Shown here piece by piece: positions 22,816 to 33,880 of a DNA stretch of 64,000 bases. Source of the stretch: Congeria kusceri (lineage: Eukaryota; Mollusca; Bivalvia; Myida; Dreissenidae); contig CM051036.1 of the NCBI GenBank assembly GCA_027627225.1, positions 35,734,426-35,798,425 on the forward strand, given 5' to 3'. A model generated the notes under the pieces. It did no database searches. It saw nothing but the letters and a program-made list of their open reading frames with translations, and had not been told where the DNA came from. Positions within the stretch are counted from its first letter, which is position 1. The number at the start of each line of letters is the position of its first letter. The translations under genes were made by a program, and so were the position numbers.

Positions 22816-23799
22816 AATCACTTTAATTATTTTTCTATGAATAAATCTTGTTAGCATGGGTAGGATGTTGGCATTGATAGAAGTTTTCGACGAATTATAA
22901 TTATTTGATTGCAAATCGTTTTTGTGATACTGACTTATATTATTGTAGATGTAAAATATTAATCATAGATGTAAATATCATACTTACTATTTTGATGGCT
23001 ACATGAACAAGTTCACTTGTGCTTTTGTATGAAGCTATTTTTATGATCATGAAGATCGATTTCAGATGTTCATTAAAATACAGATTTCAATTGCATTGTA
23101 TGCTTTGTTGTTGCTATTATTGTTTGTTTGTTCATGGTTGAATTGACAACAGTTTGATACCATGACCAGTCAAAATATATTGCTTCTCACATGTAAGATC
23201 GTGACCAACAGCTGTTGACACACGTTTTCAACTTCATTTAGACACATCTTAGCATCAATGACCATATCCCCCACCCATCTTGATTGAACTCGTGAACAAA
23301 CATACTTAAATGGTGCTATCACGTTTCTGAGACCAATCAAATTAAACTCCTTGTCAACTTCTGAGATATATATGCTAACCGATTTATGGCAGTCCACAAC
23401 ATTCCAACACCAGTAGTAGCATTAATCATAGCCATTGACTAGAATCTGGATCTCATAGTGCTCTTTAACCAGAGAATGTGGCCCTAGAGATCAATAAATG
23501 TCTAAGGCACTTTTTGTATTTCTGGCCATAAATTGCAATACATAATGCCTTATTCATTTTATTGGTAGCCAATGCAGCATTCTGAACACTTTCGCATCTT
23601 CATATTTTTGTAACAATTTGTCCCATTTAAAAAAACATCTTTCTCCATGAGAACATAATTCAACAAAGAAAAAAAGCATTCTGCTCTAAAAACATGTCCA
23701 GCTCTCCAGTTATACCAGGATATACTGCATAATAGTCTATAATCATTTAATGTCTTCACAACATTTTCGGACAAACCATGCACTAGTATTCGCATTTTT
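22816..23799. other. Intergenic sequence, no recognised features
   Basis: AT-rich DNA after the gene end. Minus-strand frames at 23170-23397 and 23559-23795 are short and unrecognised. Confidence 0.5.
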
Positions 23800-24170
23800 A
23801 TGCCCCCAGCATCTTGATGCAGGATTCACATATAGTGATCGTCCTGTCTGTCCTTCCGTCCGTGACAAGGTTAAGTAGATTTTACCGTTTCGTCTAGCAC
23901 CAACACCGCTTACTACAACACTGATAATTACACAGTTGTTGCTTATGACCATTCCCTATCCACCCTTATCACCCAACCTTACTTTGACCTCGACCTAATT
24001 TGGACTTATAATAATTCAAAAGTGCCATTTAATGGTTAACTAGATTTTACCGTTTCGTCGAGCACCAACACTGCTTACTACAACATTTACATATTTACTC
24101 AGTTGTTACGTATGACCGTTCCCAATCCACCCATATCATCCAACCTCACTTTGACCTTGACCTAATTTGG
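23800..24170 (+). mobile_element. ATGCCCC-family element, right-truncated
   Basis: It begins ATGCCCCCAGCATCTTGATGC (5' hairpin, partly lost), then GTCTGTCCTTCCGTCCGTG. Two ~165-bp units follow ('gtagattttaccgtttcgtc', 'gcttactacaaca', 'tgacct(c/t)gacctaatttggact'). No right terminal hairpin is found. Confidence 0.7.
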
Positions 24171-25039
24171 ACTAAGAAATGGGCTACCCAGCACCAACTG
24201 GGAGTATGTGTGTTTATCAAACACAGAATCTTCTTTTTTTGTATTCAACTGGACATTAGTTTTGCAAACAGTATAACTGTGTAAATATACTGAAAATATA
24301 TGCTTACAGCATAATTGCCAGTTACTGCCACAGCAGCCACACATACTGCAGTATTATTAACTCCTACGAAATTCAACAGGAGTCATTCCGTCTGCCAAGT
24401 CTTCGCTAAATTTATGGTAAGTGACACTAACTTGCATAATTATTTCCATCCATTGTGCAGATTTCTTGTTTAGCACTAAAGTTTAAGCCTAGGGTGCAAT
24501 ATATCCTACATACTTTTTTCAGTGCTAATATATTTAGTTAGGTGTTGCTTTTAAAAGCGGCCTTGTCCTGTCGTCAAGTTGTTGCTGAAAGTTGTTGTGA
24601 TACTTACCAGACTACCAGATATGTAACCATTTCCGCCCTGCATCATTGTACCATATAAAACAATATGACAAAATCTGCTCAGAAAATTAATTACCTAATT
24701 ACAATTTCAAAAGGTTTGTAATTATTTATTGTTAAAATAACCAGGTTGTCTGTCGTACACCATATATAGGTATCATTTATATAAATATATATGGCTGTAT
24801 AGTTGAGTACATACTAGAGCCAGTACATGTATCATTTCAACCACTGGAAATCTGCGCATCAACCTTTACATGCCTCATTTAAATATCCAAAGTTGTCTGT
24901 CTTACAGCATGCAATTACAAAGTCTTAAACATGACGGGCAGCCTCTGTTTCCGCTTTAAGCTGCCGTATTACAAATGTAATTAGTGACATTGATAGGTAC
25001 ATCGGACTAGACACGTATTTTATGTAGTGGATGCCAAAA
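24171..25039. other. Intergenic sequence with faint repeat traces
   Basis: 24395-24600 and 26850-27030 share an ordered set of phrases ('gtgcagatttt', 'gcaa.ata', 'gttgcttttaa/ag'), probably old core-unit debris. Nothing coding is supported. Confidence 0.35.
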
Positions 25040-25410
25040 CGCTACGTGTTTAACATTGGATCATATAAATGCAAAAATCTCAACGTCCCAGATACACCGC
25101 ATTGAAATTGATCATACGATGAAACTTTCCACGAACGCATCGGCAGTTCACCGAAAACTCCACTGTCGCCCTCATTCAAAAATCACGGAGTATTGGCAGC
25201 GAGCAAGATCATCCTGACAAAATGATTATGTGATGTGATATGACCATGATTGCGCTATCAATTGCGCGTTCATTGGACGGATGGTCATTATATCAATTAG
25301 GAGCGCATTTGTTGTACGCTCTTCGCAATTGACTTTGCAACAGCACTGCAGTTGATGCCAGAGGTCCTACCACTCGCAACAGGTGACACTGGTACTGGTT
25401 AATATATTGT
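25040..25410 (+). repeat. M1 repeat, copy X
   Basis: An unclassified repeat. Landmarks in order: 'aaatgc(a/g)aaaatct', 'accgaaaactccactgt', 'gtattggcagcga', 'atatgaccatgat.gcgctatcaatt', 'gttcattggacggatggtcatt', 'ttaggagcgcat', 'gtacgctcttcgc', 'cagaggtcctaccac'. The same order occurs at 60180-60410 (+), 47528-47700 (+, partial) and 63590-63880 (-). No reading frame is conserved among copies. Confidence 0.75.
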
Positions 25411-26034
25411 CTATTTACGTGCCTAATGAGATTCTGATTCTGTCAAACGGTTGAACGTTTTGGAGTGAAATCAGGGATGGCACAGTCAATTGTCCGTATT
25501 GCCCAGAGCATGTTCTGACAAGTGAAATATACAAGTTGCCAAAGTATAACTAATAATTACTGAACGGAAAGCAGCAAATAGCATGTTTTCAAAACGTAAA
25601 AATAAGGCAATACCTCATTCTGCCACCCATGGAAATACAACTTAAAACTGACTCAAAAGTTATGTCATGATTTTTTTTCAGAACACTAGTGAGAGTATAT
25701 ATATTGCCTTAGCGAACTAACTTGCAGTTCATTCGGCATTTGAAATAGACAGTTCCGTGTATATGAAGTCTTTTACAACATTAATTATTGATATTATGCA
25801 ATAAATTAACTTCATATCTCTCGTTTTCTTATTTCAATATCGAAATTAAAATTTTCAAGAATGAAAGTAACGCGTGTTCATACATACTACATACATATAC
25901 AATTTTGATATCTCAGAGGTTTCTCTGAACAAGTAAATGTACATGCATAATCATAATTCAAATAAGGAAATTCAACCAAATAAAGGGAACTTACTTTTAT
26001 TTGAATTTGCAAACGGATACACTCGGACAGTGCA
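25411..26034. other. Sequence between M1 and M2 repeats
   Basis: Spacer of ~620 bp with no recognised features. The equivalent spacer in the other M1-M2 pair (60410-60840) is ~430 bp. Confidence 0.4.
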
Positions 26035-26123
26035 GTTTGTTACGTTGAACGAAGAACTTTTTTGTCATTGTCAACGACTGTCTGAAGGTCTTGACAGGGA
26101 CATAAAATACATACGGAATATTA
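26035..26123 (+). repeat. M2 repeat, truncated copy X
   Basis: It contains 'gttgaacgaagaac', 'ttttttgtcattgtcaacgactgtctgaaggtcttgac', as at 40727-40935 and 60840-61040. The copy is cut by the fold-back element that starts at 26124. The 93-codon frame across it is not conserved in other copies. Confidence 0.65.
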
Positions 26124-26264
26124 CGCCAGTCAATTGTTCCAGGAGTATGTATAAGTCGAGTGGCTTGTGTGATGACGTATCACACGAGAGGTGGAGCCTC
26201 GAGTGTGATACGAAATAGCGCAAGCCACGAGACTAATACATACTCTTGGAACAATTGACTAGCG
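26124..26264. mobile_element. Fold-back element with ~43-bp arms and inner hairpin
   Basis: The left arm CGCCAGTCAATTGTTCC..GTGGCTTG pairs with 26222-26264 (CAAGCCAC..GGAACAATTGACTAGCG) with about five mismatches. A second inverted repeat, GTATCACAC(GAG)..(CGA)GTGTGATAC, lies inside. It is non-coding. Confidence 0.85.
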
Positions 26265-27238
26265 TTTCTTTTATTATATACCACGATAAACTTCAAATGT
26301 GCATTAACCTTATTTAATTTGTTTAAAAACTACAATTTTGACTAATCATTGTATGTATAGATTATATTTGTTTACATAACTATATGACGACGTCATTAGA
26401 AAGTAGACCGGCTAGTATGGTAATACGGGATCGGAAAAATAGCGAGTAGCATAATACGGGATTTTTTCTGTCGACAAGTATTTCACCGATTGATAAAGTA
26501 TGTATTTTGTTAAGATTTTAAACAGGTATATAATAAAAACTAATTAGCCCATACTTTGTCCAGTCGTCCAGTGATAGTGCAATGATGGAGTGCCGTTTGA
26601 AAAGAATGATGGATTGTGCATCTCTCAAACTCTAGATATACCACATATTTATATACTGGAAACATAGTGTATTTTTCACTGTATTTCAAGACAAAACTGT
26701 AATACCGGACTCAGTACATGTACGTGCAATTTAAAAATTCATGTGATCACACATTTGACACAAGGTCACACGGTATAATAAATATGCTGAAAACAAACAC
26801 TTATGTCTAGACATCTATTTTCAACTCATACAAACAAACATCTGGAACCATTTACTTTGCAAGATTTTACCAAATGTGACATTAACTTACATTATTGTCA
26901 CCATTCATTGTGCAGATTTTCTGTGTTCCACAAGCCAGAAGACAAAAGTGCAACATAATCCCGAAATAGTGTTGCATGTCAGTGTTTAATAAGTTGCTTT
27001 TAGTGTGCCTGGCTTCTAGTGGCAGACGAAATATTAGAATTTCCGTCGTCTGTCGTCACACGTTCACACTTGACATTGAACAGATCACAATTTTCATCGG
27101 ATTACCATCAAACTTTGTCCGAGTTATCAGTGACTGTACGTTGAATCGTGAACATAGGTCAACAAGATGTTGAGTAGGTGTTGCTGCAGAATTGAAATTG
27201 AAAATTGATCTGTAACGGGATACTCGAACGATCGATGA
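26265..27238. other. Intergenic sequence, no genes
   Basis: 26735-26790 ('gatcacacatttgacacaaggtcacacggta') is repeated at 42275-42312, an old dispersed repeat. The frame at 26976-27173 is unrecognised. Confidence 0.4.
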
Positions 27239-27330
27239 TGAAAACGCGTAGTCACGAAACTACGACAACGAAAACGCGATAAAACGACAATAATTACGCG
27301 ATATAACGAAAACGCGATAATACGATACTA
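27239..27330. repeat. Short degenerate tandem repeat (acgcgataaaacga type)
   Basis: Variants of 'aaaacgcgataaaacgac' repeat about five times. Similar in character to the palindromic array at 62510-62645. Confidence 0.8.
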
Positions 27331-27334
27331 CCAG

Positions 27335-27665
27335 ATTTCTTCAGATTATTTTGATTCGTTAAAAACATGGACGCCATTCAGCGGGGCCCTTTGTTCCTTT
27401 AATGGCTATATTAAAAACTTAAAATCTTTCTGTCAGCATTCATCGTTTGGAGATTAAAATAATGTCACATAAATGTTCCTGGGGTAAATTGTTTTGATTC
27501 GTTAAAAATATGCCCACCTCGGGCGGGGCCTTTTTTTTCTTATACAGCTATATTGAACACTTTGGAAAAAGAATCGTCAAAAATAGTTCGATTTTGACAT
27601 AATTTCACAGAAATGTTCCTTGTATGACCTCTACTTAAAGTTTTTTTATTGGTTAAAAATATGGT
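27335..27665 (+). repeat. Two core-unit fragments of the AGCTCACC family
   Basis: Two ~165-bp units ('ttttgattcgttaaaaa.atg', 'gggcggggcc', 'gctatatt.aa.actt', 'tttcacagaaatgttcct') as in the core at 53480-54770, without terminal hairpins. Confidence 0.7.
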
Positions 27666-29296
27666 CTTAAATGTGTGAAGTTACTTTCCTTGATATGGGA
27701 TAAGACACTCTTTACAGTCAAATGAGCAATCCGGGACCACGTTGACAACGCAATTATATCTCATTATAAACAAGGACTAGAAAAAAGGTTGAAAATACGT
27801 TTCAAAAAAACGAAAACAAATATCTATCGTTCAATTTCAGTCATTGGTAGTCATGAGTATGTAGATACACCGCGAAAACAACTGAAACATATGTTGTTGT
27901 TTTTTAACTTTTTGCACTGATACGATATGGTTTTTGTATTAGCAGAATCGAGATTAATGTCAATAATTAAAATTCCAAGGAATATAAATTACAACATTGG
28001 TCATATTTAGGTTATTTTTGTATTCCCGCTACGTTGATTTTGCATATTTAAATATATCTGTATTGATCAATTAAACTTTCTCTAGTCCTGCAGATGTCAC
28101 TGTTTCGGGGACCGAATTCAAGTCAATAAATGAAATATATTTTTAGACATATACAATAATTTAAACTGCATAATGAAACAATTCAATCATTGATTTTTGA
28201 ACAACTGTTCTGGCAGGACATAATGTAAATTGATGCATATTTAGTTGCTTTTCCATTCTAAAAGTAGCATGTTTTGTTTCTGTTTGTTTCGTTTCATTTT
28301 GCAGTACTTATGAATTTAGTTGCATTTACGTTTTACAATTCTTGTAAATGTAGTTGCATGTTATCTTTCGATTCACAATTGTTGTAAATGCAGTTGCAAG
28401 CTTAAAATTCTTATAAATGCCAGTGATGGGCTGATTAATCATTGCGTCAACAAATCATGACGATCAGAACCATGGCGTGACGGTGTATATTTATCTTTTA
28501 CATGTACATTCGAATACGTTTAGTAGGCCACAAGCACTTGTGCGCCTCGATTTATACTCGTTCTAGATAAACTTTTTGTGGAAATTTAAATTTCTCCCCA
28601 GCCTCCAAGGATGCATATTTTTACATCTGAAGGAATAAATGCCGCTTCAAATGACCTTTCCGCTAGTTTACATCACTATACTCGTCTGAGGAAACAACAG
28701 AACAATTTCTCTAAACAAGGCAACGTCTTTGGAGAAAGAAACTCCTTCAAGACAGACGAAAATTTAATTCTTTAGTTTCCCATCCCGTACTTAGAGTTGT
28801 TTTGTGTCATTGCTAACGTTGGTTGCAACTCTTTCAAACAGAATCGTTGTTTTGTGATTTTTCTTGCTCTATGTTTCCGAAAAGGGCAAATTCGCAAACG
28901 ACGTTTTTATCTTAAATATCAAATATTGAAAATGTACCAACATAAACCAAAGCTCATACGTTTTAAAAACATTTTAAATTGGAAATTGGTCACTATTTAC
29001 CGTTTATCAGTTTTGGGAATTATAATAATCAGACCAATAAATGTCTCAGATACTTCCGTATTCCTGTTCAAATTGTCTAATATATAATGCTGTATGCGAT
29101 CTGAACACTTGTATAATCAAACTAAAACACCGCCTTTACAAAGGTTATACAGTACAAATATGCTGTACAGGTATGCTTGAAATACATTTTCGTTACGGCT
29201 TCAAATGTATTTTCAGTTCGTTTCAAGACGAATACGAGTCATTTCGTTTGCCATATCTTTGTTAAGATAACCAAATATGACAACTTGAGTAATTGC
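27666..29296. other. Intergenic sequence, no genes
   Basis: AT-rich. 'gttgcatgttatctttcg..gttgtaa' (28340-28390) recurs at 52063-52100. No supported coding. Confidence 0.4.
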
Positions 29297-29345
29297 TACC
29301 AAAATCACCATGGCAAATGAGGCTGTGATATGACCCGAATGAATT
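29297..29345 (+). repeat. Possible M1 fragment at a retrotransposon junction
   Basis: 'ttgctaccaaaatcaccatggcaaatgaggctgtgatatgac' resembles 47536-47580 of the Y copy of M1. It stops a few bases before reverse-transcriptase coding starts (~29365), so the retrotransposon may have landed in an M1 copy. Confidence 0.4.
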
Positions 29346-29364
29346 ACATTACTAAATACAGTTT

Positions 29365-30580
29365 ATAAAATAACATCTGGGTCAATTGCAAATAGACTGA
29401 AACCATATTTACAAACTTTGATTTCAAGGGATCAAACGGGATTTGTTTCAGGTCGGTATATATGGAGAAAACACACGTTTACTATATGACATTATGAATT
29501 ATACTGAAAACAATACAATACCGGGATTAATTATGATGATTGATTTTGAAAAAGAAATCGATACGTTATCCTTTAATTGCATTGAACAAACGCTAAATTT
29601 ATTCAATTTAGGACCAATTTTTAAATGTTGGATTTCTATTTGTCTAAAAGATGCACAGACATCGGTTCAATTAAATGGATTTTTATCCGATAGCTTCTCA
29701 ATAGGCCGCGGTTGTAGGCAGAGAGACCCATTTCACCGTATATCTTTATATCATGTGCAGAGCTTTTATCACTCTGAATCAAGATAAAACATTGTACAAA
29801 TTAAATGGCAAAGAATATAAAATATCTAAGTTTTCTTATGCCACTTCTTTGTTGCTGGATGGTTCGGAAAATTCTTTAAATTCTGCTCTAGATATGCTTC
29901 ATGACTTTGCTTTGTTCTCTGGTCTTAAATATTATTTTTTGTTACAAAACTAATGTAATCTGAATAGGATCTTTAAAGTACATTACCCAAGCCATTAAAA
30001 CAAAATATAAACTAACATGGGGAACCACTAGATTCAAATTATTAGGAATCATGTGTGATGTTGTCATTAATACTTGGACTGATTTGAATTTTTCTGATAA
30101 ATTTACTAAATCTATTAATATTATAAGTCATTGGAAAAAAAAGAAACCTAACACCCATTGTAAAAATAACTGTTATAAAATCACTTATACTCCCTTTGTT
30201 TACTCATTGTTTCTTTGCTATTCCACCACCAAAGAGGGATATACTTTATAAATTGAACACATTATTTTTGACTTTGTTTGGGAAGATGCACCTGAAAAAT
30301 TAAAAGTTCTACCCTTACTCAAAATTGCGATGATGGTGGGCTACAAATGATATATATTTACGCCTATTGTTAAAATATAAACTTTCTTGGATAAGAAAAT
30401 TACATAGATGCTGCGGTAGTAAATGGGCTGTACTTATAAGATCTATGTTGATATATGTAATTTTTTTAACACTGGACAGCTATATACTTCCAATATAAAG
30501 AAAAATATTTACAAGATTTTTGGTTTTAAGTATTGACATGCTATGAGCAATTGATTGATGTGTTCAACATGTATCATGTT
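29365..30580 (+). pseudogene. L1/Tx1-like reverse transcriptase relic, 5' part
   Basis: Decayed ORF2 of a non-LTR retrotransposon. It reads in order: a 'SGSIANRLKPYL..' helix, 'QTGFVSGRY' and 'GENTRLLYDIMNY' (palm entry), 'MMIDFEKEIDTLSF' (motif A), 'GFLSDSFSIGRGCRQ' (motif B region), 'LDGSENSLNSALDML' and 'FSGLKYY'. A one-base shift after GRGCRQRDP moves the frame. At the catalytic YxDD site the sequence reads YA-TSLLLDG (29837-29860), with both Asp codons missing in frame. The reading continues through '..RFKLLGIMCDVV' to about 30575, then is cut by a TIR transposon. The endonuclease and first RT part are absent (5'-truncated). The GRGCRQ and LDGSE..SL phrases suggest the L1/Tx1 side of the LINE tree. 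Confidence 0.9.
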
Positions 30581-31589
30581 CACGGTGTTAAAACGAATCG
30601 GTCACCTCTCCTTTAAAACTAACCAAAATTAGCGAAAACAGTTGTAAACTCTGACATTTGCTAATTTCAGTGATGTTTTCTGTCGTAATTTCCTTTGTTT
30701 AATTAAAAGCCGGTGTTTTATGGACCAAACTTAGTTACAAAAATGATTCCACTATGGATGTATGTTGTTACCGATAGCACAATTAGTAGAAAAAATGGTA
30801 TAAATGCCATAAACTTAGGCCACGACACAGAATAGGCAGGTACTGGTAACCTCTCCGTATGAGGAACCGGTACCCTCTCCGTCGCCACAGCTTTTATTGA
30901 TACTTTCGCTACAAAACAAAACATGTAAAAGATATAAATTTTGCATTATGTCATTTGTTATCATACAAATGTAGGGCATTAAACATAATTTCTAGCTGTT
31001 TGCTGCTCTTTCTGAAATTGAATCGTTTCCAATTTGAAGAGGAGCTTTTACGTCATCAACTATTATTGAATTTTATTAAAAATTGTTGGTTATTTGGGTA
31101 CTGCAATGTAATTTAAAGGGGCGTATCGACGGCTAATACGGAAAGTTTTTTTCTGAAAAATAAACTTTTATTTTAAGAAGTATTTCTTAAATGATTGCTT
31201 AACACATATTGTTTTTATAACCAAACAGTAAAATGTTGTCTTTTATAATTATTAAAAGTGGTCACCGTGACACTTTGCTTGGGCGCGGGAAAATTAGTAG
31301 TAGTAGTTAAATCGATACAATTGAAATGTACATGAAGTACCTCTATGTGCATGCACACTATTTATAACTGTACTGTAGCGTGAGAAAGATCTTATTGAAG
31401 TGAGATATTTTGTAGGCCTGAGTTCAAATCCTACAGGAACCCCGTGTATCAAAACACAAATTTGTGGCATTGTATTTATTTTTTTAACGATTCCATCAGC
31501 ATATTATTGCTATTAGAAAATTATAGAAAAAGAGCCTTCGGGTTCTGGACACTCGACATCCTCGTATTTAATAGTACTCTGGCCTATTG

Positions 31590-32300
31590 TTTATAGAATA
31601 GGTTAATCACTGTGATGAAGTATGTTGCATTTTAAGTCTATACCTCTTATGGATATTGAAAAATTTGACCTATAATTCAAAGTTGAAAAAATGGCAAAAA
31701 CTCCACCAAAATCATTGGTATACTTACCTCATCTTGTCTACAAAATGGGTTCATAACTGTGATAAAGTATTTTGAGTTTCAAGTCAATACCTCTTATAGA
31801 TATTGTGAAATTTGACCTAAAGCGAAAATTCTAAGTTGAAAAAGGGGCAATAACTCAAACAAATCCTTGATAGAATTACCTGCTCTTCTTTACAGAATAA
31901 GTTCATCACTGTGATTGAGTACTTTGAGTTTCAGGTCAATATCTAATATAGGTATTGATAAATTTTACCTAAAGCGGAAATTGTAAGTTGAAAAGGGTAA
32001 TAACTCCAACAAAATTAGTAAAAGAGTTACCTCATCTTGCTGCAGAATGGGGGCAGCACCATAAACAAGTACCTTGTGTTTCAATTTCATATCTGTGATA
32101 GTTATTGGGAAATTTTATAGTTGCCAAAAATTGTCAAAATATGCCAAGTTTTAAGTCCAATCAAGGGCAGATAACTCTGGAAATAAAAATCACAGAGTTA
32201 ACTGTCTTGTTGTAATGGATTATCCTTTGATAATGAACAAGTATTGACAGTTGCAAATGGATACCTTTGGTATTTTTGTGAGAAATGGACTATGACAAAA
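31590..32300 (+). repeat. ~148-bp tandem core units, four to five copies
   Basis: Landmarks 'gttcatcactgtgat.aagtactttgagtttca.gtcaatacctctta', 'aaatttgacctaaagcgaaa', 'gggcaataactc' and 'agagttacctcatcttg' recur at ~31636, 31781, 31933, 32081 and weakly at 32250. Non-coding; lies inside the Transib-like element. Confidence 0.85.
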
Positions 32301-32742
32301 AACGTAACCAAAAATCGTCGAGTTAAAAATGGTAATGTGCCTTGTTAATACGTTTCTATATTTACGGGAATTACCGTCAAAATGCCACTTTCATTCGCAA
32401 AATGGTACTTTGGTATCATAATTTTTTTCAGTTGATCTTTGACAGTCGTTACACTGGGTCTTGTTAATATTGTAAGATTATAATAATTGTCACTTGTAAA
32501 TAACAGCACGGTTATTAAACTAATAAAGAACATTTATAACCGAGAAATAAGAAAAGACAACATAAAGAAAAATGATTTTAAAGTAAACAAAATATGAAAA
32601 GAAAAAATAAAGTTTTTGGCAGGACTCGAACCACAGTCTAATATTAATTAAGGGCCACTTGGGTTGATCGGATGAAAATCGTTTGACTTTGACTTCAAGT
32701 TGACAAAAACGAAAGTGACCGACAGACTGACCGACCGACATA

Positions 32743-32967
32743 AAGCAATCAAATAGTTTAGTTTAAGCCTATGTATTTAAGCTCGATTGCATCAAAAGCC
32801 TAAGGCTTATTGAGACACTCTCGAGTCCGTTTACTGGGTAGAACCAGTACTTGGTGGCTTTGGGGATATCTTGAGTACGTTCCTGGAGTGGGGATCGAAC
32901 CCGGGACATCCGGTCGCTAGGTGGACACAATGTCCACTACGCCACCGCGACCTGAAGCAAACCAATA
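32743..32967 (-). mobile_element. tRNA-derived SINE (second type)
   Basis: On the minus strand a tRNA-like head has an A box (TGGCGTAGTGGAC) and a B box (GGGTTCGATCCCC), within 32886-32952. The body has 'gggtagaaccagtacttgg', a phrase I associate with mollusc core-domain SINEs. Imperfect 13-bp duplications flank it (aagcaatcaaata 32743-32755; aagcaaaccaata 32955-32967). Confidence 0.85.
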
Positions 32968-33880
32968 CATCGATAAGGAGACATAATAATTATCAAAACA
33001 GTTGAACATTGTAGGATTGTGTATTTTAAGTCAAAGAATACATGCATTTGATACAATTAACAGACGCGCACTTATTGCACACACGATATACAAGTCATAT
33101 TATTAAAATACATAAGTTTTTACTTTGTCAAACTTTAATCGATTAGTTTTTAAAAAAGCTGACATATTGTGAATGATTATACTTTAAATTATGTTTTTGA
33201 AGGAAAATGTCACTGTAATAATTTGCAGTGCTGTATTTTTTACTGAAAATCGCGTGTATCGTTTTAATTGATAACCAAAGTGTTCTACACATCTTGAGTT
33301 GATACGGATTTAAAAAAAAGAAACATCTCCCTATCAACAGCCGTATCGATAAGAACTCGTGTATTAATGAACTATAAGAAAAGGTTGCAGGTACCATACA
33401 CGGACAGGACACAGGTACCACAAAAATTGAAGTAACGGAGAGGATACAGGTGCCGGGGTGATACATTCGTTTTGTACATATTTAAGACAGTATTTATCAT
33501 TTTTGTGATTGTTTACTAATGAAATATCAGTTGAGAATGCACCAACAGGAATTGACAGAAATCGATACAGATATATACAAAAACTTCAAATGTAAATATG
33601 TGGGGTTAACGACTGTCTGAAATTGTTTTCGTTCGTTTAAGTTCCGTATTGCATTTGTACAAAAGCAAACATGCTGTTTGAAAGCTTAATGATACTAATG
33701 TTCCGTGCGCCATAAATTTTCCAGCAACTTACCCTATAACTTCCGTTTTTCTGTGTTGATCGATGCCTCCCTACATCCAAACATCCTGATTTAACGGAGA
33801 GTGTGACAGGTACCGTAACGGAGAGGGTGCGTGTTTGGTTAGTTTTAACGGAGAGGTGACCGCTTCGTTTTAACAACGTG

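Larger units (their letters stand above)
30581..33880. mobile_element. 3.3-kb TIR DNA transposon with CAC..GTG ends (Transib-like), non-autonomous
   Basis: The left terminus CACGGTGTTAAAACGAA (30581) and the right terminus, inverted, CACGTTGTTAAAACGAA (ends 33880) are the starts of ~47-bp TIRs with three mismatches. ATGTT is duplicated at 30576-30580 and 33881-33885 (5-bp TSD). The motif CCTCTCC(G/T)T occurs in the TIR and again subterminally: left 30843-30851 and 30872-30880; right, inverted as ACGGAGAGG, near 33794, 33818 and 33434. CAC ends with a 5-bp TSD are the hallmarks of the Transib/ProtoRAG group. The interior has no recognisable transposase: it holds a tandem array, a SINE and AT-rich filler. 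It splits an L1-like ORF2, whose frame resumes at 33886. Confidence 0.7.

Noticed and set aside
23170..23952. Minus-strand frames of 69-78 codons after the gene end
   Set aside because: No recognised domain, no splice or conservation evidence, partly overlapping a repeat element.
31371..31443. tRNA-like stretch with 'gagttcaaatcc' B box (+ strand)
   Set aside because: The T-stem does not pair and the A box is poor. At most a SINE or tRNA relic.
32615..32660. B-box-like 'ggttcgagtcctgcc' on the minus strand
   Set aside because: No matching A box at the right distance. Probably a SINE fragment, not enough to call.
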